From: Microbacterium barkeri
GTDB lineage: Bacteria; Actinomycetota; Actinomycetes; Actinomycetales; Microbacteriaceae
Assembly (NCBI RefSeq): GCF_027921765.1
Contig: NZ_BSEJ01000012.1
Span: forward strand, 1 to 64,000
DNA: 64,000 nucleotides
Reading direction: 5' to 3'
Part shown: piece after piece, positions 16,816 to 25,556 of the stretch
Layout of the letters: each line of letters opens with the position of its first letter
How positions within the stretch are numbered: the stretch's first letter is position 1
Notes under the pieces: model-generated
What the model saw: the letters and a program-made list of their open reading frames with translations, nothing else
The model's database searches: none
Told to the model about the DNA's origin: nothing
Position numbers and translations under genes: made by a program

Positions 16816-18501
16816 TTGACCATCGACACGGACGTCATCATCATCGGCGGTGGACCCGTCGGTCAGACCGCGGCCATCGACCTGCACGCGCGGGGGATCT
16901 CCAGCGTCATCGTCGAGAGGCGGCGCTACCTTGAACCGCCGAACGTGAAGTGCAACCACGTCTCGTCGCGCACGATGGAGCGTTTCCGTCAGCTCGGTCT
17001 CGCCGAGGAGGTCCGCAACGCGGGTCTGCCCGCCGACTACCCCCAGGATGTGGCCTTCCGTACGACCCTGACCGGGTGGGAGATCGGTCGCATCCCGATC
17101 CCTGCCCGTCGAGACAGGTACACCTCGCGTACCGGCCCCGACACCTCCTGGGCGACGCCCGAACCGCCGCACCGTATCAACCAGACGTTCCTCGAACCGA
17201 TTCTGCAGAAGCACGCGTCGTCGTTGCCGGGGGTCACGGTGCTCTGGGAGTCGGAGTTCCGCCGCTATGAGCAGACGGAGGACGGCGTGCTGGCCGTCGT
17301 CACGGACCTGGACGGCGGGAACGAGCGGGTCATCCGAGGCCGCTTCCTCATCGGCGCCGATGGAGGGCGTTCGCTGGTGCGCAAGCAGATGGGGGCCAGG
17401 CTCTCGGGCGATGCTGTCCTGCAGAGCGTGCAGTCCACCTGTATCCGCGCCGAGGGCCTCTACGAACTCGCCGGCGGTGACAGGGCCTGGAGCTACTACA
17501 TCTACAACGAACGTCGTTGCGGCCACATCTACGCGATCGACGGGCGAGAGGTCTTCCTCGTGCACAATTACCTCGCTGACGGAGAATCGTCGGAGAGCGT
17601 GGATCGCGACCGCGCGATCCGCACGATCCTCGGCGTGGGCGACGATTTCTCGTATGAGGTCGTCTCGAAGGAGGACTGGGTCGCGCGACGTCTCGTCGTC
17701 GACAAGCTGCGAGAGGGCAACGTCTTCCTCGCCGGTGACGCCGCGCACCTGTGGGTTCCCTACGCCGGGTACGGCATGAACGCGGGTATCGCCGATGTGC
17801 TCAACCTGACCTGGTCCCTCGCGGCCGTGCTCGACGGCTGGGCCGGCGTCCGGATGCTCGACGCGTACCAGGCCGAACGACTCCCGATCACCGATCAGGT
17901 GTCGCGCTTCGCCATGGGTCACCAGCGCAAGGTCGCCCTCTCCCGGATCCCCGCGCACCTCGAGGCTCACACCGAGGAGGGCGCCCGCGAGCGCGCCGCC
18001 TTGGGGCAGGCCGCGTACGAGCTCAACGTGCAACAGTTCGCCGCAGAGGGCCTGAACTACGGCTACGTCTACGACAGGTCGCCGATCATCTCATACGACG
18101 GCGAAGCCGCGCCGAGCTATTCGATGGGCGACTACACGCCGTCGACGGTACCCGGCACGCGCGCGCCGCACTTCTGGCTCGCCGACGACGTCTCTCTCTA
18201 CGACGAGCTTGGCCTCGGCTACACCCTCCTCGCCCTCGGGGACACCGCCGCGGCGGAGCCGCTGATGGCTGCCGCGCGCGACGCGAATCTGCCGTTGAAG
18301 CTGATCGCCGTCGCCGACGGCGTCGCTCCCGACGTGTATCGCGAGGCCTACGTGATCGTGCGACACGACCAGCACATCGCGTGGCGGGGGCAGATCATCC
18401 CGCACGACCCCAACCACCTGATCGACATCCTGCGCGGAGCGGCCCCTCATCTCACCACCGCCCTCGGCGTGGTCGAGGAGCCGACTTCCGTCCCGGCCTG
18501 A
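16816..18501 (+). CDS. FAD-dependent monooxygenase, MhpA-like aromatic hydroxylase
   Basis: A 561-residue class A flavoprotein monooxygenase. The Rossmann motif GGGPVG lies at residues 10-15, the DG motif in FLIGADGGRSLVRKQMG near 175, and the GD motif in GNVFLAGDAAHLWVPYAGYGMNAGIADVLNLTW near 302-330. The C-terminus is the degenerate thioredoxin-like domain typical of the MhpA/phenol hydroxylase branch. These enzymes hydroxylate phenolic acids using NAD(P)H and oxygen. The TTG start at 16816 is chosen because TGGAGGA precedes it by five bases and places the FAD motif at the usual depth. It lies between the transporter and the ThDP enzyme. Its substrate is unknown; an aromatic acid is likely. 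Confidence 0.87.
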   Translation: MTIDTDVIIIGGGPVGQTAAIDLHARGISSVIVERRRYLEPPNVKCNHVSSRTMERFRQLGLAEEVRNAGLPADYPQDVAFRTTLTGWEIGRIPIPARRDRYTSRTGPDTSWATPEPPHRINQTFLEPILQKHASSLPGVTVLWESEFRRYEQTEDGVLAVVTDLDGGNERVIRGRFLIGADGGRSLVRKQMGARLSGDAVLQSVQSTCIRAEGLYELAGGDRAWSYYIYNERRCGHIYAIDGREVFLVHNYLADGESSESVDRDRAIRTILGVGDDFSYEVVSKEDWVARRLVVDKLREGNVFLAGDAAHLWVPYAGYGMNAGIADVLNLTWSLAAVLDGWAGVRMLDAYQAERLPITDQVSRFAMGHQRKVALSRIPAHLEAHTEEGARERAALGQAAYELNVQQFAAEGLNYGYVYDRSPIISYDGEAAPSYSMGDYTPSTVPGTRAPHFWLADDVSLYDELGLGYTLLALGDTAAAEPLMAAARDANLPLKLIAVADGVAPDVYREAYVIVRHDQHIAWRGQIIPHDPNHLIDILRGAAPHLTTALGVVEEPTSVPA

Positions 18502-18521
18502 GTCACACGAGAGAGAACACT

Positions 18522-20159
18522 ATGAAAAGGACTGGTGGCGAGCTGCTCGCGGAACAGCTCATCGCGCAGGAAGTGAAGACCGTATTCGGCGTTCCGGGCA
18601 TCCAGCTGGACTACGCGGTCGACGGGTTCGCGCAGCACCGTGACGACATAGATTTCATCTCCGCCCGGCACGAGCAGGGCGCGGCGTATATGGCGGACGG
18701 GTATGCGCGTGTCTCCGATCGCCCGGGTGTGGCGATCGTCGTCCCGGGTCCCGGCCTGCTCAACGCCGGCGCGGCGCTGTCGACCGCATTCGCGACGAAC
18801 AGCCGGATGGTGTGCATCACCGGCCAGATCCCGTCACCCACGATCGGGCGCGGGCTCGGGATGCTGCACGAGATCACCGATCAGTCGGGGGTACTGAAGT
18901 CCCTGACGAAGTGGAGCGGTATCGCCCGCACGCCGGAGGAGATTCCCGACCTCGTCCAGGAGGCGTTCCGCCAGGTGGGTTCTGGACGGCCTCGACCGGT
19001 CGGCATCGAGATCCCGCCGGATGTCCTCAAGGCGACCACGTCCGCGACGGCGGTCGCGCCGGCCGAGATCGAACCGACGGTTCCCGACGCCGGGGAGATC
19101 TCTCGATCGGCCGCGCTACTGCGAGGAGCCGAGGAACCCGTGATCTTCGTTGGCGGAGCGGTGCGCGACGCCGCCGCGAGCCGAGCACTCGCCGCGCTCG
19201 CCGAGAAGCTGGGGGCACCGGTGGTCATGAGCCGCAACGGCAAGGGCGCGTTGAGCGATCGGCATCCCCTCGCGCTGTCGCGCCTCGCTGGAGTACCTGC
19301 GATGGAGGCCGCGGACGTCATCCTGGTGGTCGGCTCCCGCTTCATCACCATCGAGGGCAAGCCCTTCGTGCAAGCCGGTGACCGCAAACTTATCGCTCTG
19401 AACGCGGACGTTGCCGACACAGGAGCGCCTCGTGCCTACGACGAGCGGATCATCGCCGACGCACGGCTGGGTCTGGAGGCTCTCACGGCCGAGCTCGGCG
19501 AGTTCTCACGGGCGGCACGCGACCTCGAGCCGCTGCGAGCTGTCGAGCAGGAGAAGCTGCGCCTGATCGCTCCCCAGATCGAATGGCTGCAGGCCATCCG
19601 GCGCGCGCTTCCTGACGACGGGGTTCTCGTCGAGGAGCTGACGCAGGTCGGATACGCAGCCCGCCTGGCGTACCCGGTCTACGAGGCAGGGACCTACATC
19701 ACGCCCGGCTACCAGGGAACGCTCGGCTACGGATTCCCGACGGGACTCGGCGCACGCGTGGGAAAACCGAGCAGTCCCGTCGTCTCGATCAACGGTGACG
19801 GTGGCTTCGGCTGGAGCCTGCAGGAGCTGTCAACGGCGGCGAAGTACGGGATCGGGCTGGTGACGGTGGTATTCAACAACGGTTCGTTCGGAAATGTGGA
19901 GCGCATCCAGCAGGACACCTTCGGCCGCACCATCGGCGTCGATCTGCACAACCCGGATCTGCGCACCCTCGCCAAGGCCTACGGCGTGGAAGCCGAGCGG
20001 GTCACCACGCCAGCGGGACTTGGGGCCGCGATCCGCAATGCCGCCGCTGCGAATCAGCCCATCCTGCTCGAGGTCCCTATGACCGACGTGCCCGATCCCT
20101 GGAAGCTCCTCGCCGAACGGAGCATTCCCGGAGAGCGACCGGCGAAGTCCGCGCACTGA
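18522..20159 (+). CDS. Thiamine diphosphate-dependent enzyme (acetolactate synthase / benzoylformate decarboxylase-like)
   Basis: A 545-residue protein with the three ThDP domains. The N-terminal FGVPGIQLDYAVDGF and ARHEQGAAYMADGYAR carry the activating Glu, the middle domain spans about 190-330, and the C-terminal cofactor motif is NGDGGFGWSLQELSTAA ending in FNNGSFGN. It differs from the biosynthetic IlvB in this window in lacking the quinone-like FAD-site residues and an associated small subunit. Decarboxylation of an aromatic 2-oxo acid to an aldehyde is the most likely role because an aldehyde dehydrogenase and a GlcD-type oxidase are neighbours. A carboligase cannot be excluded. It follows the monooxygenase by 20 bases. 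Confidence 0.82.
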   Translation: MKRTGGELLAEQLIAQEVKTVFGVPGIQLDYAVDGFAQHRDDIDFISARHEQGAAYMADGYARVSDRPGVAIVVPGPGLLNAGAALSTAFATNSRMVCITGQIPSPTIGRGLGMLHEITDQSGVLKSLTKWSGIARTPEEIPDLVQEAFRQVGSGRPRPVGIEIPPDVLKATTSATAVAPAEIEPTVPDAGEISRSAALLRGAEEPVIFVGGAVRDAAASRALAALAEKLGAPVVMSRNGKGALSDRHPLALSRLAGVPAMEAADVILVVGSRFITIEGKPFVQAGDRKLIALNADVADTGAPRAYDERIIADARLGLEALTAELGEFSRAARDLEPLRAVEQEKLRLIAPQIEWLQAIRRALPDDGVLVEELTQVGYAARLAYPVYEAGTYITPGYQGTLGYGFPTGLGARVGKPSSPVVSINGDGGFGWSLQELSTAAKYGIGLVTVVFNNGSFGNVERIQQDTFGRTIGVDLHNPDLRTLAKAYGVEAERVTTPAGLGAAIRNAAAANQPILLEVPMTDVPDPWKLLAERSIPGERPAKSAH

Positions 20160-20213
20160 CCGGCGGTTCGTCACGGACGGCCCGCGCCCGAACGAGACGG
20201 AGTCGGGCCGTCC

Positions 20214-21155
20214 TCAGAGGGCTCCGGCTCGCACTGCGTCAGAGTCGATGTACTCGCCCTCGTGCCCGAACTCGTGCTTGCAGAACTCCACCAGCGCCGT
20301 GATCTTGGCAGTCGGGATGGTCCCGTCGGGGTAGGCGACGACGACAGCATTCGGCTCGAGCTCGTCGGCGATCCGGCAGTAGGAGATGGGGAGGCCGTCG
20401 TACGTGTGGTCACCGAACGGCCGACCCATGATGATCGAGTACCCGAGCCCGCGGGCCACCATCGAGCGGATCGTCTCGGCGTTGGTGCTGCGCCACTTGA
20501 TGCGGGGGGTCACGCCCGCCTTGCGCATCATCGTCTCGACGTGTCCGATGGAGGGCTGCACGCCGAGCAGGATCGCGTCCTCCTCTTCGAGCTCCTTCAG
20601 ATGCACCTCCTCACGCGCTGCCAGGGGATGGCTCGGGGCGAGCGCGAGTTGCAGTCGGACGGGCACGACGTCCTCGCCGCGGATGCCGTTCTCCAGGTGA
20701 TTGCGATACAGCAGCGCCGCGTCCAAGTCGCCACGACGCAGCTTCGCCTGCAGGTCGGAGGACGCCCCTTCGCTGATCTGCAGATCCACTGCTGAATGCG
20801 CCGACACGAAGTACGACGCGATGCGGGGGAACAGCCAGGGCGACAGCGTGCTGAAGCAGCCCACGCTCAGTGGTCCGGTCAACTGGCCGCGCACCGCCTC
20901 GGCCGCCCGCTGGATGTCCTCCGTCCGATGGAGGACGGCGCGGGCCTCGGCGTAGACCCAGCGGCCGGCGGGTGTCACAGCCACACCCTTGCCGCGGCGT
21001 CGCAACGTCAACTGGACTCCCAGGCTCTGCTCGAGCTGGCTGAGCGACAGAGACAGACCGGCAGGCGAGACGCGCAGTCGACGCGCCGCCAGGACGATGG
21101 ATCCCTCCTCGACGACGGCGACCAGGTGCTCCAATTGTCGAAGCGTGAAGTTCAT
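20214..21155 (-). CDS. LysR-family transcriptional regulator
   Basis: A 313-residue LysR protein. The winged-helix domain opens MNFTLRQLEHLVAVVEEGSIVLAARRLRVSPAGLSLSLSQLE, with the recognition helix around residues 28-47, and the effector domain follows with the usual alternation of beta and alpha segments. The ATG at 21155 is chosen because AGGAGG lies nine bases before it; an ATG eight codons upstream has no such site. It is divergent from the aldehyde dehydrogenase gene and convergent with the ThDP gene, which suits a regulator of both flanks. Confidence 0.9.
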   Translation of the reverse strand: MNFTLRQLEHLVAVVEEGSIVLAARRLRVSPAGLSLSLSQLEQSLGVQLTLRRRGKGVAVTPAGRWVYAEARAVLHRTEDIQRAAEAVRGQLTGPLSVGCFSTLSPWLFPRIASYFVSAHSAVDLQISEGASSDLQAKLRRGDLDAALLYRNHLENGIRGEDVVPVRLQLALAPSHPLAAREEVHLKELEEEDAILLGVQPSIGHVETMMRKAGVTPRIKWRSTNAETIRSMVARGLGYSIIMGRPFGDHTYDGLPISYCRIADELEPNAVVVAYPDGTIPTAKITALVEFCKHEFGHEGEYIDSDAVRAGAL

Positions 21156-21205
21156 CACGGTGGACCTCCTCGTCACCATTTCAGTTCAGCTTACTACTCT
21201 CGCTG

Positions 21206-21225
21206 GAATGATGTGCTTGTCATAA
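21206..21225 (+). promoter_or_regulatory. Shared 20-base promoter element, copy 2
   Basis: GAATGATGTGCTTGTCATAA lies in the divergent LysR/aldehyde dehydrogenase region and matches the element at 15357-15376 at 18 of 20 positions. Here the ends form a short inverted repeat (ATGA and TCAT around eight bases). It is a candidate LysR operator. Confidence 0.6.
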
Positions 21226-21299
21226 CTGCAGCGGCCGTTCAGGCTAAAACAGAGGTCTCGGCCGCGTAAAGACAATGAGGTTGGAAGGACGACTCGACG

Positions 21300-22772
21300 A
21301 TGAGCGGAACGCAAGGCACAGCCAGCAAACTCGCCGCATCACCTAGGGGACGCATCGACGACTCGCTGTGGATCGACAACGAACGGCGCATCCCGTCGGG
21401 CGACACGTATCTCGTCGTCGACGATTCCGCCACGGGGGACGAGATCGCGCAGGTTCGCTCGGCGGACGCGGATGACGTCGACCGCGCTTTCGCCTCCGCA
21501 CGTCGAGCGCAGCAGGAGTGGGCTCAGGTCTCGCCGACCGGCCGTATCGCGATTGTCGAGCGCGCCACGCAGCTCCTGGACGACGCCAAAGACGACCTTG
21601 CCGCCACCATGCAGGCCGAGGTCGGCACGGTCCAGGCGCAGATCTACGGTTCACAGGTCGGTCTCGGTCTCGCCGCGCTCCGCTACACCACGGCCGCCGC
21701 GCTGCCCGCTCTCGAGGAGAAGCGCACTGTCGGACGCTCGGAGGTGGTCTATGAACCTGCGGGCGTCGTCGGGGCCATCACCCCCTGGAACTATCCCCTG
21801 ATGCAGGTGGCGCTGAAGGTCGCTCCGGCCCTGGTGTCCGGCTCCACAGTCGTCCTGAAGCCGCCGAGCGTCGCACCGCTGACAGCCTTCCTCATCGGCG
21901 AGGCCTTCGCGCACGCCGGGCTGCCCGCTGGCGCGCTGAACATCGTGTGTGGCAGCGGCGGCCGAGTCGGAAATGCGATCGCAGGGCACCGCGACGCCGA
22001 CTTCGTCTCGTTCACCGGGTCGACTGGAGCCGGTCGTCTCGTCGCGCAAGCTGCCGCGAAGTGGGGCACGCGCAATTCGCTCGAGTTGGGCGGAAAGAGC
22101 GCCGCGATCGTCCTCGACGATCACCTCATCGAACCGGCCGTGCGGCACACCATCGCCAGCTGCTTCGCCAACGCTGGTCAGACGTGCGCGGCGCTGTCTC
22201 GCCTCATCGTCCCGCGCCACCGCCTTGGTGAGGTCGAGCAGGTGGTGCGAGACGTTCTCTCCGCCGTCGTTGTCGGCGATCCCCGCGATCCCGCGAGCAC
22301 CGTCGGGCCGCTCTCGAACAAAGGCCAGCAGGACGCAGTTCTCGGGTATCTGCGCCAAGCCGCCGAGTCTGATGGCGTCCGGATTCTCGCGGATGTCCGC
22401 GCGGAACACCTCACGCGGGGATGGTACGTCTCGCCGACGGTGGTGGTGGCCGACGATCCCTGGGCCCCGATCGTGCAGGAAGAAGTGTTCGGGCCTGTGC
22501 TGGTCATCCAGCCCGCCGACGATGAGGCTCACGCCGTGCGCCTCGCCGAAGGCACTGAGTTCGGCCTCATCGCGCGGGTGTGGACGCACGACGACGACCG
22601 GTTCACCGACGTCGCGCGGCGGCTGCGGGTGGGAGGCGTCATCCAGAGCGACACGGACACTGACTGGGCCGCCCCCTTCGGCGGGGTGAAGCACTCCGGT
22701 CACGGTCGCGAGCGCGGCGTCTTCGGGATCGAAGAGTACCTGGTCCCCAAAGCGCTGCAACGCAGGCGCTGA
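21300..22772 (+). CDS. Aldehyde dehydrogenase (NAD(P)-dependent)
   Basis: A 490-residue member of the aldehyde dehydrogenase superfamily. The oxyanion Asn is in ITPWNYPL, the general-base Glu in SLELGGKSAAIV and the nucleophilic Cys in NAGQTCAALSRL. The cofactor loop reads FTGSTGAGRLV. It resembles benzaldehyde and vanillin-type dehydrogenases in being short before the cofactor domain, but substrate cannot be fixed. The ATG at 21300 has GGAAGGA about 12 bases upstream. It is divergent from the LysR gene and likely oxidises the aldehyde made by the ThDP enzyme. Confidence 0.9.
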   Translation: MSGTQGTASKLAASPRGRIDDSLWIDNERRIPSGDTYLVVDDSATGDEIAQVRSADADDVDRAFASARRAQQEWAQVSPTGRIAIVERATQLLDDAKDDLAATMQAEVGTVQAQIYGSQVGLGLAALRYTTAAALPALEEKRTVGRSEVVYEPAGVVGAITPWNYPLMQVALKVAPALVSGSTVVLKPPSVAPLTAFLIGEAFAHAGLPAGALNIVCGSGGRVGNAIAGHRDADFVSFTGSTGAGRLVAQAAAKWGTRNSLELGGKSAAIVLDDHLIEPAVRHTIASCFANAGQTCAALSRLIVPRHRLGEVEQVVRDVLSAVVVGDPRDPASTVGPLSNKGQQDAVLGYLRQAAESDGVRILADVRAEHLTRGWYVSPTVVVADDPWAPIVQEEVFGPVLVIQPADDEAHAVRLAEGTEFGLIARVWTHDDDRFTDVARRLRVGGVIQSDTDTDWAAPFGGVKHSGHGRERGVFGIEEYLVPKALQRRR

Positions 22773-23088
22773 CCTCCGTGCGGTTCGTGGCAGACGCCTG
22801 TGACTCGGCCCAGCCCTTCGCTTCGCTGGAGTCGACGCCTTGGTGCTCTCGAGCATCCTGCAGATCGCGCCGTGCGAATGCGACGGCGTCATCCGACGCC
22901 TGCGGGGTGTCCGCACCATCGCGCACGCCTCGCGAAGGACTGCACATCACGCGACCGCTGGTGTCGTGCGTGTCCACGAAGGACTTGACCCGAAGTCAGC
23001 GTGGTGGCGGTGCGGGCCCCCGAAAGTGTCTCCATACCGAGCACACGCTGATAGCCGACCCCTTTGTCGGCGCGTGAGGAAGGAACCC
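22773..23088. other. Intergenic stretch without a clear gene
   Basis: About 316 bases between the aldehyde dehydrogenase and the FAD-linked oxidase. Reading frames here lack GC third-position bias and recognisable motifs. A ribosome site AGGAAGGA at 23077-23084 belongs to the next gene. The stretch may be the remains of a lost gene or simply leader sequence. Confidence 0.5.
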
Positions 23089-24447
23089 GTGACCATGATC
23101 CTCGACGAACTCGTCGCTCGACTCCACCCGACGCAGACCCTCACTGGAGACGCCACTGAGTCGTATACGCGCGACGCGTCGCCGGCGGTGCCCGAGATGC
23201 CGCTGGCTGTCGTGCTCGCGGAGTCGACGCAGGATGTCTCCACCACGCTGGAATGGGCGAGCACCCACCGCGTCCCCGTCATCCCGAGAGGGGCCGGCAG
23301 CGGCGTGTCCGGCGGCGCCACGGCAACGAAGGGGAGCGTCATCGTGTCTCTGGAGCGCATGAAGGCGATCCGCGAGTTGCGCCCCGCCGACCGATTGGCC
23401 GTGGTCGAGCCCGGCGTTATCATCGACACGCTGGATGCGGCCGCCCGCGAGCAGGGCCTGATGTTCGCTCCCGATCCCGCGAGTTCCGCCTGGGCGACGG
23501 TTGGAGGCGCCATTGCCACCAACGCCGGCGGATTCCACTGCCTGCGACACGGCGTCACAGCTGACAGCGTCCGCGCACTCACAGTGGTGCTCGCCGATGG
23601 CCGGGTGCTGCGCACCGGGGCGCGCTCTCGCAAGAACGTCGCCGGTTACGACCTCACCCACCTCTTCGTGGGGTCGGAGGGGACGTTGGGCATCGTCACC
23701 GAAGCAACGGTGAAACTGGAGCCGATTCCACGCGGCCAGACGCGGACGTTCCTGGTCGCGTTCCCGTCGCTGATGCAAGCCGGGAGCGCGGTGTCGGAAC
23801 TCATGGCGAGCAGCATCACGCCGGATCTTCTGGAATTGCTGAACAGGACGACCGCCAATCTCGTGGAGGACTTCGAGCCGGGACACCTGGATCGCGGCGC
23901 CGCGGCGACGCTGATCGGGCAGGTGACCGACCTCGACGCGGATGCGCAGATCCATCAATTGCGGACGCTCTTCGCCCGGCATGGTGGTGAGCACTTCGAG
24001 GTCCGGAAGGGCGATGCGCTCATCGAGGTCCGCAAGCGCGTCCAGCCAGCCCTCGCGGCGCGCGGAATGGGCGTCGCCTGGATGTCGAGCGATGCCGCCG
24101 TGCCGCCGTCTCGACTGTCCGAGCTGCTCCGGCACATAGAGCAGCTCCAGATCGAGGACGGCCGCGACATCTCGGTGGTGGCGCACGCCGGCGACGGCAA
24201 CATTCATGCAGCCGTCGCCGGCGGCGCAGGAGGAGCCGACGACCTCGCGGCGGCCAAGCGCATCGTGCGAGCGATCGCCGAGCGGGCCGTGCAGCTGGGC
24301 GGAACCGTCACTGGTGAACACGGCATCGGTTCGCTCAAGCGCGACTTCCTGGCGCTGCAGTTCGACGAAACGGCACTTGAGGTCCAAGCACACATCAAGG
24401 CGGCACTGGACCCGGCGGGGATTCTCAACCCGGGCCGGGCCGTCTGA
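23089..24447 (+). CDS. GlcD-type FAD-linked oxidase (2-hydroxy-acid dehydrogenase)
   Basis: A 452-residue enzyme of the FAD-binding PCMH superfamily with the D-lactate/glycolate oxidase C-terminal domain. The FAD loop reads PRGAGSGVSGGATATKGSVIVSL and the second site ATVGGAIATNAGGFHCLRHGVT. NVAGYDLTHLFVGSEGTLGI is the family's central signature. The C-terminal domain has HAGDGNIHAAV and GTVTGEHGIGSLKRDFL, the catalytic and metal-associated motifs. Family members oxidise 2-hydroxy acids to 2-oxo acids. GTG at 23089 and ATG at 23095 share one ribosome site, so the start is uncertain by two codons. It would feed a 2-oxo acid to the ThDP enzyme upstream. Confidence 0.88.
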   Translation: MTMILDELVARLHPTQTLTGDATESYTRDASPAVPEMPLAVVLAESTQDVSTTLEWASTHRVPVIPRGAGSGVSGGATATKGSVIVSLERMKAIRELRPADRLAVVEPGVIIDTLDAAAREQGLMFAPDPASSAWATVGGAIATNAGGFHCLRHGVTADSVRALTVVLADGRVLRTGARSRKNVAGYDLTHLFVGSEGTLGIVTEATVKLEPIPRGQTRTFLVAFPSLMQAGSAVSELMASSITPDLLELLNRTTANLVEDFEPGHLDRGAAATLIGQVTDLDADAQIHQLRTLFARHGGEHFEVRKGDALIEVRKRVQPALAARGMGVAWMSSDAAVPPSRLSELLRHIEQLQIEDGRDISVVAHAGDGNIHAAVAGGAGGADDLAAAKRIVRAIAERAVQLGGTVTGEHGIGSLKRDFLALQFDETALEVQAHIKAALDPAGILNPGRAV

Positions 24448-24489
24448 GATCTCGAGGGATGCCGCATTTGGATCAACCGCGCGCGACGC

Positions 24490-25026
24490 TCAGGCCGAGA
24501 GGATCTGCCGCAGTCTCGCCCTCGCTCGGGCGTATCTGCTTCGGATGGTCGCGGGGCGCCTGCCGAGGATCCCTGCGATCTCGGCCAGGTTGAAGCCGTC
24601 CCAATGGTGGAGCTGCACGATCTCCCGGTCGAGCGGCGCGAGCGCACCGAGGGCGTCGCGCACACCTTCGGAGACGCTCTCGTCGAGGGGAACGTCGTGC
24701 CGGATCTGCTCGGCTGCGCGCTCTCTCAACCGGCGACGCCGGGCCTGTGCGCGCACATGGTTGCTCAGCACGTTCCGCGCGACCCCGAAAAGCCACATCC
24801 TCGCGCGTGTCTGATCGAACGGAATGTCGTCGGCTCGACGCCAGATGATCACGAACACGTCACCGGTGAGGTCCGCCGCGTCTTCGACGGAGTCGACTCT
24901 GCGCGCGAAGTACGCGAACAGCGCGTCACGGTGCAGCTTGATGAAGGACGTCGGGGTTGCCGGGACTCCCGATGACCACAGTTCCTGGATGTCTGCCGTC
25001 TCATCGCGTGCTCCCTCCGCCGCCAT
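24490..25026 (-). CDS. ECF-type RNA polymerase sigma factor
   Basis: A 178-residue sigma-70 protein with region 2 (LFAYFARRVDSVEDAADLTGDVFVIIWRRADDIP) and region 4 (LDREIVQLHHWDGFNLAEIAGILGRRPATIRSRYARARARLRQ). The ATG at 25026 overlaps the stop of the upstream gene in TGATG, which argues for it over a GTG five codons earlier. The gene before it encodes a one-helix protein but carries a frameshift, so the pair's function may be disturbed. Confidence 0.85.
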   Translation of the reverse strand: MAAEGARDETADIQELWSSGVPATPTSFIKLHRDALFAYFARRVDSVEDAADLTGDVFVIIWRRADDIPFDQTRARMWLFGVARNVLSNHVRAQARRRRLRERAAEQIRHDVPLDESVSEGVRDALGALAPLDREIVQLHHWDGFNLAEIAGILGRRPATIRSRYARARARLRQILSA

Positions 25027-25540
25027 CAGTAGCGCTCCCACCGGCAGTCGGATGTGGCGATGGTCCCGACATCCGTCGCGGCGAGCAGATCCTCCGGGAT
25101 CTCTTCGACCACCATCGTGCCGATGCCGTACTGAACCGTGAGGCGGTCAGCGGCTTCCTGCGTGAGGGCGGGGTCCCGCCCCAGCTGCTGGCGGCGATCA
25201 TGAAGCGGCACTCCACGTGTCGTCCGGTCACGGTCGTGTACTCGATCGGGATGACCGCGTCGGGCTCGAAGGTCGGAATGACGGCCGATGCCCCAGCGGT
25301 CGCGGCGATGGCCGCCGCGAGGAGCCCGGTGCCGAAGAACGCCATCCGTCGCCGCCGTGCCCTCGCGTTCTCAGCTGCGGCGCGGTGGCGCGCGTCGGCT
25401 TCCGCGCGATCGAGCATCGCCTCGAGCACCAGGGGGCTCCGCTGCCACACGCCGTCGCGAGGTGCGAGAAGGCGATCGAGCTCGCTGGAGATCCTGCAGC
25501 AGGCACGCCGAAGGCCCGGCACGTCCCGTTCGGGACGCAC
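25026..25540 (-). pseudogene. Single-pass membrane protein gene with an apparent one-base frameshift (sigma-factor partner)
   Basis: The upper frame reads a positively charged segment, one transmembrane helix (MAFFGTGLLAAAIAATAG) and then YTTVTGRHVECRFMIAASSWG. At about 25175-25182 a run of C bases on the + strand is one base short, and coding continues in the next frame as DPALTQEAADRLTVQYGIGT to ...TIATSDCRWERY. That second frame has the right GC third positions and ends exactly in a TGATG overlap with the sigma gene. The only early start codon (GTG at 25540) sits inside the tctA terminator, so the true start is also unclear. It may be a decayed gene or a sequencing error in a homopolymer. 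Confidence 0.65.
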
Positions 25541-25547
25541 CGGGCCT
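25512..25547 (-). terminator. Hairpin terminator after tctA
   Basis: AGGCCCGG at 25512-25519 pairs with CCGGGCCT at 25540-25547, and an inner CGTCCC/GGGACG stem closes on a short loop. It lies 10 bases past the tctA stop on the reverse strand. Confidence 0.75.
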
Positions 25548-25556
25548 CAGCGCGGA

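Noticed and set aside
18522..20159. Calling this ThDP gene a second ilvB.
   Set aside because: It has no small-subunit gene, its neighbours are catabolic, and it lacks several synthase-specific residues found in the ilvB at 58689.
22778..23077. A 99-codon frame between the aldehyde dehydrogenase and GlcD genes.
   Set aside because: No ribosome site, weak third-position bias and no motif.
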